Shown here one piece after another: positions 39,101-44,815 of a DNA stretch of 64,000 nt. Location: assembly GCA_002353555.1 (NCBI GenBank), contig DEJO01000011.1:10377-74376 (forward strand), read 5' to 3'. The stretch is from Prevotella sp. UBA2746 (lineage in GTDB: Bacteria; Bacteroidota; Bacteroidia; Bacteroidales; Bacteroidaceae). The position numbers and the translations under genes are program-made. Numbering within the stretch: the first letter of the stretch is position 1; each line of letters begins with the position of its first letter. The notes under the pieces are model-generated. The model was not told the DNA's origin. It saw only the letters and a list, made by a program, of their open reading frames with translations, and searched no databases.

Positions 39101-39330
39101 AAGGTGAGGTAATAGCGGAAGTTCGTGGCATAAGGTGTACGCGCACGCGATGGAAGATCCGGCTTAGCAGTTGTTCCCTTCACCATAAAGCAAACTTCAC
39201 CCTTGTTATTCACAATGTGATAGACTGTGTTGACAGCCCACATCTGTGTAACTCCTGCTGACATGAGCAGCAAAAGAAGGATTCTTTGCGTAAAATTCCT
39301 CATATTCATCGTAAATTTCGAGTTTTTCAT
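27181..39330 (-). CDS. Giant secreted modular protein B (about 4,049 aa)
   Basis: Paralogue of giant protein A, collinear along its whole length. The start is uncertain: ATGs at 39330 (used here), 39309 and 39303 all precede the signal peptide RILLLLLMSAGVTQMWAVN; the frame is open to 39366. Ten G-D-P-Y type motifs mark the modules, at residues about 240 (GHPDPYD), 505, 805, 1190, 1460 (GNPYQ), 1835 (GTPYK), 2170, 2510, 2870 and 3375. The one near 1460 belongs to an extra module absent from protein A. R-x-Y-C-x-Y motifs (RRRYCEY, QRNYCKY, MMRRQFCDY) and YV.YDY strands recur as in A. A C-terminal TKWLLEPVGTTAA domain is followed by an LPFDVTIP strand region and the tail IYDLQGRKV ... PGVYIVNGKKVVIK. 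It is predicted extracellular, probably surface-attached; role unknown. It has its own promoter at 39420-39451. Confidence 0.9.
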   Translation of the reverse strand: MKNSKFTMNMRNFTQRILLLLLMSAGVTQMWAVNTVYHIVNNKGEVCFMVKGTTAKPDLPSRARTPYATNFRYYLTLQDAQRDARYGAELAQSTYGAQPLNTNVNLSGDGDVFVRYDYTSTSTITDAEGTVVRIDGKVAYNLQVNDRLVYYSTATSPKFTTPKSSKNATVGPVEPSADEPIRVTHSLTKIYNGTDNSETNNLTDAIKNTAAYKWIYDGTQNATNNYEASLGHPDPYDLRIINLSDRSKVLTGIQEKNFPFTPETQQYIHLTLATDEVSDKYVQRYFIRMNGVMQIAACEPMYVYLSGTGTDPRLMWFVLNKEKDEPDWMSNFDANYHVASLHLRLHGKQETNVVSQSGNRSTCQFHALKNRKYTVVGSDGTTRATAYAPVSDTETLEVPFEINSPLVSSYTYHKTADDAKNGSSSYINISDFGAGEDVFVGYSYNSSNTILKLNDATARYTMQLNGNYLKYQEGAGDDSDVTVGTEDESENTEYRWKFSGSDPYGILVSNDAASSKSITGVSTSGTITLGTGSKAAALQGNTSASSHTPYRYYLVKSPNWTAENPLYILRAASVGTEELRYNWGYVGEDQSDWNESQPRLAASTWLGDGNAAVQLQLDELRTTPLTYHIVDLNHTEVTSAQSKVKRLAVPNSIKSPLVSTYYYYGSLADAQADNRSEVISSTDGKDDIFVTYDVDNEIYLNVNVGDTIQNNPGKSEIIDPSKHSFYMLKFLNPNSYIQEDGSNGITDGTHSLASPKVNEVRKAEIPYANGDACMNIYNQAFANTTMEKGASARTRIPWGLMGGDPYHVKIVSYQNSHNKITGDNYAWYFTYFRTYYNTDTKKVITTNVTDDPRVTTHAQFGNANAVPSEYMILGSKGRYKLVTTAKINDGQTTEHRTLHSFEQYWKNYETIGKLFGEVDGDLVTAMPSDGELQTMGWYKYPAWANGKPLDGGSKSYEYQNHWFQTFEVGEEFDLIPISLKPSIVLLDKHGWEVFRSAMPDAKTHTKNDGTDNNANDNYIRTYNSPAVKTYHWYKKAAKATGYHKYKVSDPAMKNEEEEFTSTDLTIYPENYATNPGDWYVTYEVKDEYKYLYDNASGHAAPVLIKQGGKFAKAKNETEIEGVEGVTISGSDDNLSITGEINNNMLWYLKRNTSIDEEMGYLYQGETGAQSEAKSKADTEEQYTDDNQSFDPYNVQIKNADNGKFFKTQAKTIAINSGGSTVSTYDNKNLVLGDSIRDAGVTSAIGYDNVVYKSTNATFMILKDSLNNLRLVPRLDHLSAVTDLTSSAKMNTWVFNLTKTDSVATQTIILQPIQQYRFYVRDASSNTIIAESSPSYACPGTVLASGTIGKATGIPLPDDLIRSYCNYQGAYTTYDGTTNTYDNKITCYPPGAGTGIAETPIFVPYTIDGMLFSTTAVPSWYNMSFETKNSFHKKHTDDKLISGGTQAADDSKWQFIGNPYQFKIVSKAKTDADYYLCIPQTNVTKENDNGKVTTSIKPTVSNTASNNDWTLVYMVDAQGNVHRQLRTYDKHYTLGGSGSYYLYVKTGGELLYDNRSSENNYIYADVFLTNLITVTYHVFQQPATGGTWSSTAEYEESIDYEPSQLADQSGLPSSVYRPLCQYTFYRKDTDMKDDQVNGYDNFSDLYADLSDAEKAINFDVYLSYVVNAAGVPAGEDQPVKFFATEAEAAASMKWSFLMQGVESVAKIYGKKLVDYGKARAYGTEDRGDWGEDIDGLTEAEKSFVQFTGYNKIGGFHFLHHNSSPTVDTQTGSMTVPDGISEVGMHKGTRYIKSQNTELDVCLMSPLNDFRRIAETYKDGSETSPRTDSWLWAFIGTPYKFEIINREALAGRVYDVNGNVTTAGTTHKRLAIIRSGKTLKDNAVKLVADYTSQTDGKDNYPHYWTLAQLAPETMPDGTQDPETPISFAIKAYGEDYILTHNSGTSLEFKMIPTPAETDISYLKSTGFMAYPWNWSDTKYKTVKVNIYKGTEESHDSEPVLTKTYTPADRAFIAGDVIDGTDGHFYLPIEAQEDGSWKPMGVYTNTVPYDGHKINIPYELRRRYCEYTVENRSFTVADTDAEQTLNIYFTVPAPPKAPRFVSESELASFRSKTETATFNGAKKKEYYYYLDFGNDLSNHSYVENSGYYPAKGNTSRFTVNDPTQLMYYFVGDPYKLRICNANTDKTGTYTNLARNVWQDGSYGPYGNNSTNDNKTYMAPENDSRGMFYWEMVDAQNAGSYGYNAASANVGYRIETLKGRAFALRTKNKENTNTATYYYLGKGTETSGSFIFQADGETVGASMNQLEAFRDFPDVHHVANVATKTTITAMRPATVYVSVYDQDEPTRFVTKNELSEYYAEYERFSGVPDNLQRNYCKYTWASTSSDPKSPNMLDGGYFLIPGKEITMYAKYEETDDSPFSRLDANGVPVLKRDASLSPWYNMSINNRWAFFNSNLDGMTSPLYSYNSKDKKWNTLRPNTGGQPNNSVLSFPYTGSISTVDDRFHKGMHWALIGDPYNFQLRCQRDIITFEGEGDSRKPKVVNGDYEYTPAYLNETAMGGLEDATMWTWMRNNSTTNYFLSESPTRRTAVTAATTSARVNGPRRLPKGYPSDPSASPADYTLNFNTFGESGGAITQGNNYGLGHTMRVVSVDDVDANNECFDAVVIVYNKVNEPVATTGWTELVRKNVTGNGEIPSDVKRWGCTYHYWADETMTLYPFTNFNQTDDSGNYLIKDGGIVYVNYDYDESLYSSENEYRWVNLFFNWDDIHKQWTKELDNSITKYTAEYCEYNKDEKTIIPNRHTYDVKVNAFEEDASKKAYKYTESETYRETKVGWISSPENYQSTGKESTATFATDKAWAYDTQRSEAVDQKWAMIGDPYRFILYNYQRKREADSENAYYLYFDGTEIVNKNFTGTDKFNDTDNIKASKQGIYWTWKVDGTDYRFAKNVSGTTSYAEQPNEVPSSYYYQNKNGYKVLSTGYLGICDMTTTSLYDVNNLLGAVKGYATFSHGRLADVQDNDTYSTYTKGYKEKYHVYADDPNSSDDKARDYTSWNDLGDDAEAALTLWRTTYGSGYSLGTGDQANVVQSGTYEGCYVGPNMEPETLVTVNSMKQEWTPSETVANTEKYLAATGGPSVKAGGSTIPSLVLGTAERFLVVPMSAQAASVTFHLDAVNYADNTPIAGNTKRNFTDNPIPDHTTRNFGVDNTIIMPWMMRRQFCDYKFYVVTDGTNNTPDKEEYSLGAPINYPNRIDSLTYNPAQASNAHSIATRNSDYEAFWEHHVPTDLKTNLNANNDLEVTIPKSWKGKHIYLLVRYQPTAEFRALQSSNTGGNDAAKAATIHWLSIQNQEKGNLMRYTRSNNVTAENTDQGEHTTNDYLWAIEGDPYGFVLHNRYAEHGFDGTVNAGWSDNILKTPAINATLNYNATGESGIIYGAKGSANAYGTMSTSADKDHSIYEAMVGNYDGAMMIHPIDGCINIKNQNGYKYSGAFLFNGAPTDFPVQLNYMQEWEAMRNVYCNWQLVPPTAAQILSYYNRAGYVGGLDPDIAKNTAFSHGGVTVDVPALFGAVSNGSASAEQLATAVAIVHNPANLVQFTDGYYRLKAYSAGNGLVGGQYVSGYLHKKELEQEGGTPLHLYGTVGSPTTLDKLSDYNGNDWVEGITNTSLLEVPDPEFDPSSVLYVTRDANGYMKMQTQGLVVSDNILKADEDAEENSKLFQMQDIGQTAFQMRTKANVTGENAETSYLSYDPTKMKYGINDTTDELNISNGIVDGETIYTHDTKWLLEPVGTTAANSAGNTYQRPLNLKLKDYGEDMYYASVCLPFDVTIPTGAYAYSCTNTMRGEEKTAPNGSKYYQVNITKVAGEKAPNGNRVLPAGVPAIIYVDGWELAGKEVTDASTVPLTVADPSEITLDANTVERLRASQLKYQYLTQELEDVTDDQWVFVFGKSGRNVGFMRNANSDYTGMENNKFVVHNKLYYTQPKTAGQGGRFLFLNFSAIMDEVQDPPIATGVQEVTTSERMPMNEDNTIYDLQGRKVTQVVSPGVYIVNGKKVVIKK
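27941..28011. repeat. 71-nt segment identical to 15798-15868
   Basis: The copy in giant gene B of the segment described at 15798. Perfect identity in a background of divergent paralogues. Confidence 0.85.
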
Positions 39331-39419
39331 AAACTTTAAACTTGAATCTATGCTAAAGTATAGCAAATTATTACATTCATATTGAGTTCTTCCAAGATAA
39401 TAGTTAGCCTATTAGATGG

Positions 39420-39451
39420 CAAATTTAACACATTGCAACCAATCCACCAAA
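39420..39451 (-). promoter_or_regulatory. Promoter of giant gene B
   Basis: The minus strand reads TTTG (39451-39448), a 20-nt spacer and TAAATTTG (39427-39420). Predicted initiation is near 39413, giving an 83-110 nt leader depending on the start codon. Confidence 0.8.
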
Positions 39452-39522
39452 TATTTTAATAAAAAAATGTGTAATAGTTTTTTTTTTCTTTTTCTATGAC
39501 ATCTCAAATGTCGCAAACGGCA

Positions 39523-40095
39523 TTATCGGCACAAGATGGCACAGACTTGGTCTTGAAAATCACGACCTACCTTAGCCTTGGTGATGCCTTGGTTGATGAT
39601 GGAAAAACAGAGATGATGGCCGTTGGAGGCGGTGCAGTAGCCTGCCAAAGCACTGACACCCGTAACAGTACCAGTCTTGGCATGAACATTGCCTTGCGCC
39701 TTAGTACCTTTCATGCGATTTTTCAAGGTTCCATCGACACCGGCGATGGGAAGGGAAGGATAGAATTTTTCGATGATTTCGGAGTTTTTCCATGCATAAC
39801 GCAGCAACTTCAACTCCATATCGGGGGTGACATAGTTATACAAAGACAGTCCGCTGCCGTCGGCAACATGGATGAGCTTTTGGTCGGCAGATACAAAACT
39901 AATCCAATAAGCTTTTCCTGTCTCAATGTCGGCAGCTGAGAGATGCCACTGGTCGTAGGCAAAGGTGTTCGTGAGGGCTGTCATCATCAGCACCACCAAC
40001 ATCATCACCTTTGAGCATGACTTGCCCAAGAACATCTTTCCTGCTACACAACAATCATTATCCAACTGCTGGATACCTTCGTGTATTCTCATCAT
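39523..40095 (-). pseudogene. Truncated D-alanyl-D-alanine carboxypeptidase (S13/DacB-like) remnant
   Basis: About 190 residues from the ATG at 40095; the frame is open to 40140. The C-terminal 130 residues match the end of penicillin-binding-protein-4-type carboxypeptidases: VADGSGLSLYN, then LPIAGVDGTLKNRM and the HAKTGTVTGVSALAGY box with the conserved K-T-G. A full enzyme is about 450-500 residues and needs an N-terminal S-x-x-K, which is absent. Before the domain lies a signal-peptide-like stretch (VMMLVVLMMTALTNTFA) and about 30 residues (YDQWHLSAADIETG..) that I cannot place. It looks like an internal deletion that kept the export signal and the tail. A -7 box (TACATTTG, 40145-40138) stands in front, so it may still be transcribed, but catalytic activity is unlikely. 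Confidence 0.6.
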
Positions 40096-40273
40096 TTTTA
40101 TCAATTTGAGTTTCAATAGGGATCGCGTAATACGGCACAAATGTAATCATAACGTAGCAAGTATGTAAAACATAAGTCGTTAAAAAAAACTAATTAAGAA
40201 CGATTGTTAGCTTATTGAGGGGAAAGGAAAGGGGATGAAGACAATAAGCGACAACTTTCAGCGTTAGAAAAGA

Positions 40274-41017
40274 ATGATGAGACAATTGGCACTTTTCATA
40301 GCTGGCGTGTGCGCAACGGTGGCGACAGCCCAGGAGCGCACGGTAGAGAACAGACCGTATACAGACCTGCGACGGTTCCACTTCGGAGTCTTCGTGGGTG
40401 CCCACCTTCAAGACATTGAGCTCAACAACATCGGTCCGCAGACGGTCACCGCCGAGGACGGGACGACACGCCAGGTGCTCATCACTGCCGACCAGGACCG
40501 ATGGGACCCAGGCTTCACCGTCGGCGTGCTGGGTGAGTTGCGGCTGAACACTTATCTGCAGCTGCGGCTCGCACCCGCCATGTACTTCGGCAACCGCCAC
40601 ATCACCTACCTGAACCACACCGACAAGGGACCCGACGAGCAGCCCATCACCATGCGCCAAGACTTGAAGACAGCCTATATCGCAGCTGCGGTGGAACTGA
40701 TTGCTGCTGGTCCGAGGTTCAACAACCACCGCCCATACGTGTTGGCTGGCATCAACCCTATGATCAACCTGTCGGGCAAGGACGACGACATCTTGAAGCT
40801 CAAGCGCGTGGACACGTTCCTCGAACTGGGCATCGGCTGCGACTTCTACCTGCCGTTCTTCAAGCTGCGCCCTGAACTGAAGTTCATGTACAGCCTGACC
40901 AACAGTTTCGACAGCAAGCATGTCAACAACCTGCGCGATGCCAACCTGCTGCCCTACGCCAAGTCTATCAACGAGAGCCGCACCAAGATCATCGCACTCA
41001 CCTTCTACTTTGAATAA
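40274..41017 (+). CDS. PorT-like outer-membrane beta-barrel protein
   Basis: 247 residues. A signal peptide (about 1-20, ending in VATAQE) is followed by a small beta-barrel pattern: RRFHFGVFVGAHLQDIEL, PGFTVGVLGELRLNTYLQLRLAPAMYFGNR, AAVELIAAGPRF..HRPYVLAGI, ELGIGCDFYLPFFKLRPELKF and a terminal TKIIALTFYFE strand ending in Phe-Glu. Size and the RRFHFG and PGFTVG..L..RLN.YL motifs fit PorT, a type IX secretion/gliding protein of Bacteroidetes. A generic porin-family barrel is the alternative. Two adjacent ATGs (40274, 40277) are possible starts. It is convergent with the two-component genes, with G/C palindromes between. Confidence 0.7.
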   Translation: MMRQLALFIAGVCATVATAQERTVENRPYTDLRRFHFGVFVGAHLQDIELNNIGPQTVTAEDGTTRQVLITADQDRWDPGFTVGVLGELRLNTYLQLRLAPAMYFGNRHITYLNHTDKGPDEQPITMRQDLKTAYIAAAVELIAAGPRFNNHRPYVLAGINPMINLSGKDDDILKLKRVDTFLELGIGCDFYLPFFKLRPELKFMYSLTNSFDSKHVNNLRDANLLPYAKSINESRTKIIALTFYFE

Positions 41018-41021
41018 GAAG

Positions 41022-41121
41022 ACCCCCTGCCCCTCAAGCCCCTCGCCCCCCTAAGGGGGGAGGGGAGAAAAGCCTACCCCACCCCCTGCCCCCGCCCCCC
41101 CTAAAGGGGGAGGAGAGAAAA
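41022..41121. repeat. Two palindromic G/C-rich elements between convergent genes
   Basis: Copy 1 (41022-41071) has CCCCCC-TAA-GGGGGG at 41046-41060 with further pairing outside; copy 2 (41078-41121) has a C7 and G5 core at 41095-41110. Both start CCCCTGCCCC-like and end GGAG(A/G)... GAGAAAAG. They can act as a bidirectional terminator for the PorT-like gene and the response regulator. Confidence 0.75.
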
Positions 41122-41140
41122 GGGGAGGAAGGGAGGAATC

Positions 41141-41869
41141 TTATTTTTCGATGGAACTGAGGATTCTGACACCATTTTGTGACAACGGTACGACGACAGT
41201 CTCACCCTTGTCTGACATCAGTACGCAGTTACGCTGCTTGGTGTTCAGCCGGTGCAGGTTCCTGAGATTGATGATGGTGCTGCGCCCCGTGCGCACAAAG
41301 TGGTAGGGAGTCAGGCGCTTCTCCAGCTCTGACAGGCTCTCCAGCACCGTGTCCTGCTTGTCGAAGAGCACGACGTCTACATAGTTGCCGTTGGCACGTA
41401 TATAGGCAATCTCCTCCATGTTGACATACATCCTTCCCGTTGCCGTGCGCAACGTCACCTTGCCGTCGGCTTCCATCGTCAGCTCGTCGGGCAGGGCTTT
41501 CGTCAGCTTAGCTATGGCTACCGCCAGCTCACCCTTGTCTACGGGCTTCAGCAGATAGTCTACCGCCGACAGTTTGATGGCACTCATCAGGTATTTGCGG
41601 TCGGCATACGCCGTGGTGAAGATGACATGTGGCAACGGCATCGCAGCCTTTAGCGCATCAAGCAGTTGCAGGGCATCCCTTCCTTGGAGTTGTATATCGA
41701 GAAACAGCACGTCGGGCTTGTTTCGCGTGATGCTGTACAAGGCGTCGTCATAGCTCTCGCAACTGTCTACCACTTCTATCTGGTTGCGAAACACCTCCAG
41801 TTTCTGCAAGAGCGACAGCCGGGGCAGCCTTTCGTCTTCCACGACAATAGCAGTCATTTTCCTCTTCAT
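41141..41869 (-). CDS. LytTR-family response regulator
   Basis: 242 residues, cytoplasmic DNA-binding. The receiver domain (1-120) has the acidic pair in VVEDERLP, the phospho-acceptor Asp in PDVLFLDIQ, and Thr and Lys in TTAYAD and LLKPVD. A LytTR DNA-binding domain (about 140-240) contains EIAYIRANGNYVDV and HFVRTGRSTIINLRNL, typical of the AlgR/AgrA/LytR fold. The gene begins 2 nt after the stop of the sensor kinase and is certainly in operon with it. LytTR regulators bind direct repeats upstream of few targets; the divergent surface-protein operon at 44816 is a plausible but untested target. Confidence 0.95.
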   Translation of the reverse strand: MKRKMTAIVVEDERLPRLSLLQKLEVFRNQIEVVDSCESYDDALYSITRNKPDVLFLDIQLQGRDALQLLDALKAAMPLPHVIFTTAYADRKYLMSAIKLSAVDYLLKPVDKGELAVAIAKLTKALPDELTMEADGKVTLRTATGRMYVNMEEIAYIRANGNYVDVVLFDKQDTVLESLSELEKRLTPYHFVRTGRSTIINLRNLHRLNTKQRNCVLMSDKGETVVVPLSQNGVRILSSIEK

Positions 41870-41871
41870 CT

Positions 41872-44571
41872 CTATACGTATTTAAAGTTTAGCGGTATCA
41901 GCATGGTGAAGACCGTTCCGGCAGCCTTCCCCTCATCGTCATACAGGTCGGTAACGTGTTGGCTGATGGGTTGTTCGTTGCTCTGATTGAACAGTTCCAC
42001 CTGTTCCAACAGTATCTTCAGTCCCTGCTTGGTCGTGTCACGGTTCAGCCGCGAAGCCTCCTCACGCCCCACACCGTCGTCTTTCACCGAAACCTCGATG
42101 AAACCAGCATTTTCTGAAGACTTACGGATGGTGACGGCGATGTGACCACCCTCGGCTTTGTGAGTGATGCCGTGCTTGATGGCATTCTGGCAATAGGTAT
42201 GCAGCAGCATGTTGGGCAGCAGCACGTTGCGGTCTACGTCGTCGTCGACAGTGATGTCATATTGCAGGCGGTCACCATACCGCAGCCGCTCCAGTTCCAG
42301 ATAAGTCCTGACATCGTCCACCTCCTCTTCCACCGTCCGTGCCGGACGATCAATGTCAACCAATACTCTGTTGTTGAAGTCGGCATAAAGCTTCAGGTAT
42401 CGGGTAGCCTCGTCAGCCGAGTTGTTCATGACATAGTATTCTATGCCTGCCAGCACGTTGGCATTGAAGTGAGGTATAGCCTTCAGGCGTATGGCATTCA
42501 CCTGCAAGTCTTTCTGCCGTTTCTCGCGTTGCAGCCGCAGCAAGGCTTTCCGTGCACGATGCTTCTCATAGCGTCTGGCTATGAACCACACGAAGAGTGC
42601 TGCCACGAGTGCTCCCAACGTCAGCACCCACCAGTGTTGCCACCAACGGAGCGGAGCTGGAACAACAGTCGTTTCCTGATTGTCCGACAACAAGTCTTCT
42701 GGTTTGAACGAAGTCATCTCTTCCAGTCCTGCCACCCAGATGGTGCCGTCGGCTGTCTCTGCCATCATCGCCTTCAGGGGTTCCACCATCGTGAAGCCGT
42801 TGGTATGGTCGAAGAACTGAATGTCGGAGAGCTGTGCCGCAGTCTCGGTAGCCGTGGCGTGTTTCTCATGGGTGTCCTGCTTGTCGAACGCGATGCGGCA
42901 GACGAAGAGTCCGTCGATGACAGCCACGACGAGATAGCCGCGTGGCGACAGGTGCACCGCTCGTATCTCATGTCCTGCCAGCTGTGGCAACTGTCGGTTC
43001 AGGTCTTCCACCTTCCCGTTACGAATCAGGAAGAGCGAGTCAGCCGATGAAAAGACGATATTTCCTCTGTTGTCACCCTCCATTGCCGTGATAATCAACT
43101 TCTGGGGATAGTCTACCTTGCGAATAGAGAACCGTGCTCCCAACTTATTACTTATCACGCTATCACTCATCCCCCCGTTAACAACATACAGCCCCGTGCT
43201 GGCACCCACCCACAGCTGTCCCTGAGCATCCTCAGCAGCAGCCCAGGGGTGCAGGATCTGGGTCGTTATCGTGTCGCATTGGCCGCTCTCAGGATTATAT
43301 GCTGTCAGCCCGTGGCGTGTTCCCACCACGAGAAGCTTCCCTTTCTTTGCCACAAACTGGTAGCGGTCTTTGGGCAGGTGGAGCCAAGACAGCCCATCGC
43401 CATTGATACAAGCCACGTCGCCATTGCCTGCCATATAACATTTTCCGTTCAACATGACGGCACTCGGCTGATAGAAGTTACCCTCCATCGTATTGAGGGC
43501 ATGAGCGGTTCCGTCACGGCCATACCGCAGGATGCTGCCGTTCAGCGTCCCCATCACCAGCTGACCGTCGCCCCTTACAGCCATACTCCGCACGATGTCG
43601 TTGGCATCTGCCAGCCGGTGGTTCACGAAGTTGCGGTGGAAGAAGCAATAGGCACCCTGATAGGTGGCTGCCCACAGCCGGTCCCACCGGTCAACAAAGA
43701 TAGCCTTGATCATGTTGAAGCCTGACACCAACCGCCTGACGGTTCTGCCGTCATACTGGTAGATGGTATGTGAATCGGCTATCAGCAGTTGTCCCTTACC
43801 ACTCTGCCGCACATAAAGTCCATAGTCGGGAGCTTCGAAAGCATAGGCGATCTTCAGACGCATTTTTCCCGATGAAATCGTATAAATACCATCCTTGGCA
43901 AAGGCATAGAGGACACCTGTCGAGCGGATGAAAGAAAAGACATCACTTTTCATGGTCAGCCGACGGGCTATCCGCTTCTGCCCCTTCCCCAAAGCCGGTT
44001 CTATGATGAATACTCCTTTAGAGGTCGGCACATAGATGCCTGTGGTGTCGACATACAGCTTACGGTCGGGCTCCATCAGGTCGAAGAGCCCGCACCTCAT
44101 CACCGTCTCCATGCCCGTTTCCGTCACACGGCAGAGCCTTCGGTGACGCTCCAGCGAGTCTTCCAAGATCACCATCGGCGACGGCAGGTCTGTTGCATTG
44201 AAGTTGTTCAGCAGCCAGTGGCCACGCTCGTCAATCTGTCGTTTCGCTATCTGCTTGTCGTCTACGAGCCACTGGCGGCGGAAGTTCATGGCACGAGCCT
44301 GACCATCCACCTCGATGAAACCGACGACATTCTCCCTTCTACCTTTCAAAAAGGGGGTGAACGAGAGACCATCGTAGCGCACAAATCCCGACAGTGTGCC
44401 GATATAGATGTAGCCACGGCTGTCCTGCCATACCGTCTCCACCTGCATCTGCGGCATCCCGTCGAGGGTGGTATAGCGGCGGTAGCTCAGTTCGCTCTTC
44501 AGCAAAGGCTCCTGGGCAAGTCCACTCACCACCATCAAGCTGCACCAAATCAACAGAAACGCTTTCTTCAT
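41872..44571 (-). CDS. Propeller-type sensor histidine kinase (LytS-like His_kinase domain)
   Basis: 899 residues from the ATG at 44569-44571, which gives a standard signal peptide (KKAFLLIWCSLMVVSGLAQE); the frame is open to 44625. The periplasmic part (about 25-690) has repeated short beta-propeller (Reg_prop-like) blades, for example DSRGYIYIGTLSGFVRYDG, DRWDRLWAATYQGAY, DAQGQLWVGASTGLYV and ADGTIWVAGLEE. One transmembrane helix at about 705-727 (WWVLTLGALVAALFVWFIA) follows, then a coiled-coil linker and the kinase. The H-box-like IPHFNANVLAGIEYYV keeps the His-Phe; N and G boxes are HTYCQNAIKHGI and VKDDGVGREE. It is the partner of the LytTR regulator 2 nt downstream. The -7 box lies 5 nt before the start codon. 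Confidence 0.93.
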   Translation of the reverse strand: MKKAFLLIWCSLMVVSGLAQEPLLKSELSYRRYTTLDGMPQMQVETVWQDSRGYIYIGTLSGFVRYDGLSFTPFLKGRRENVVGFIEVDGQARAMNFRRQWLVDDKQIAKRQIDERGHWLLNNFNATDLPSPMVILEDSLERHRRLCRVTETGMETVMRCGLFDLMEPDRKLYVDTTGIYVPTSKGVFIIEPALGKGQKRIARRLTMKSDVFSFIRSTGVLYAFAKDGIYTISSGKMRLKIAYAFEAPDYGLYVRQSGKGQLLIADSHTIYQYDGRTVRRLVSGFNMIKAIFVDRWDRLWAATYQGAYCFFHRNFVNHRLADANDIVRSMAVRGDGQLVMGTLNGSILRYGRDGTAHALNTMEGNFYQPSAVMLNGKCYMAGNGDVACINGDGLSWLHLPKDRYQFVAKKGKLLVVGTRHGLTAYNPESGQCDTITTQILHPWAAAEDAQGQLWVGASTGLYVVNGGMSDSVISNKLGARFSIRKVDYPQKLIITAMEGDNRGNIVFSSADSLFLIRNGKVEDLNRQLPQLAGHEIRAVHLSPRGYLVVAVIDGLFVCRIAFDKQDTHEKHATATETAAQLSDIQFFDHTNGFTMVEPLKAMMAETADGTIWVAGLEEMTSFKPEDLLSDNQETTVVPAPLRWWQHWWVLTLGALVAALFVWFIARRYEKHRARKALLRLQREKRQKDLQVNAIRLKAIPHFNANVLAGIEYYVMNNSADEATRYLKLYADFNNRVLVDIDRPARTVEEEVDDVRTYLELERLRYGDRLQYDITVDDDVDRNVLLPNMLLHTYCQNAIKHGITHKAEGGHIAVTIRKSSENAGFIEVSVKDDGVGREEASRLNRDTTKQGLKILLEQVELFNQSNEQPISQHVTDLYDDEGKAAGTVFTMLIPLNFKYV

Positions 44572-44576
44572 GCTTG

Positions 44577-44606
44577 CAAAAATACAAAATATATTACACA
44601 TACAAA
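44577..44606 (-). promoter_or_regulatory. Promoter of the sensor kinase operon
   Basis: The minus strand reads TTTG (44606-44603), an 18-nt spacer and TATTTTTG (44584-44577). The ATG follows after 5 nt, so the transcript may be leaderless. Confidence 0.6.
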
Positions 44607-44729
44607 CCATCAACAGCAAGCACATGACATTTTTTTTCGTTCATCATCCGAAAACGCCCGTTCGTCACTCCCAGCACTATGTTCGTAAAAAAGTCATCTT
44701 TCCATACCTGCTTTTTTCTCCTTTTCCTT

Positions 44730-44737
44730 TAACTTTG
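44730..44737 (+). promoter_or_regulatory. Promoter -7 box of the LRR/cohesin operon
   Basis: TAACTTTG at 44730-44737 with a poor -33 region. Predicted initiation is near 44744, giving a leader of about 72 nt. It is divergent from the kinase promoter, 120 bp away. Confidence 0.6.
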
Positions 44738-44815
44738 TTGCCAACAACCACCAAAAAGCGACCTCTTCAAGGTTGAACCTGCCTGAAATCTGAATAACTA
44801 TAATATACCAAACCG

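Noticed and set aside
37690..39261. Open frame of 523 codons on the plus strand opposite giant gene B
   Set aside because: The same shadow effect. It lacks any family motif, and the opposite strand has signal peptide, repeats and promoter.
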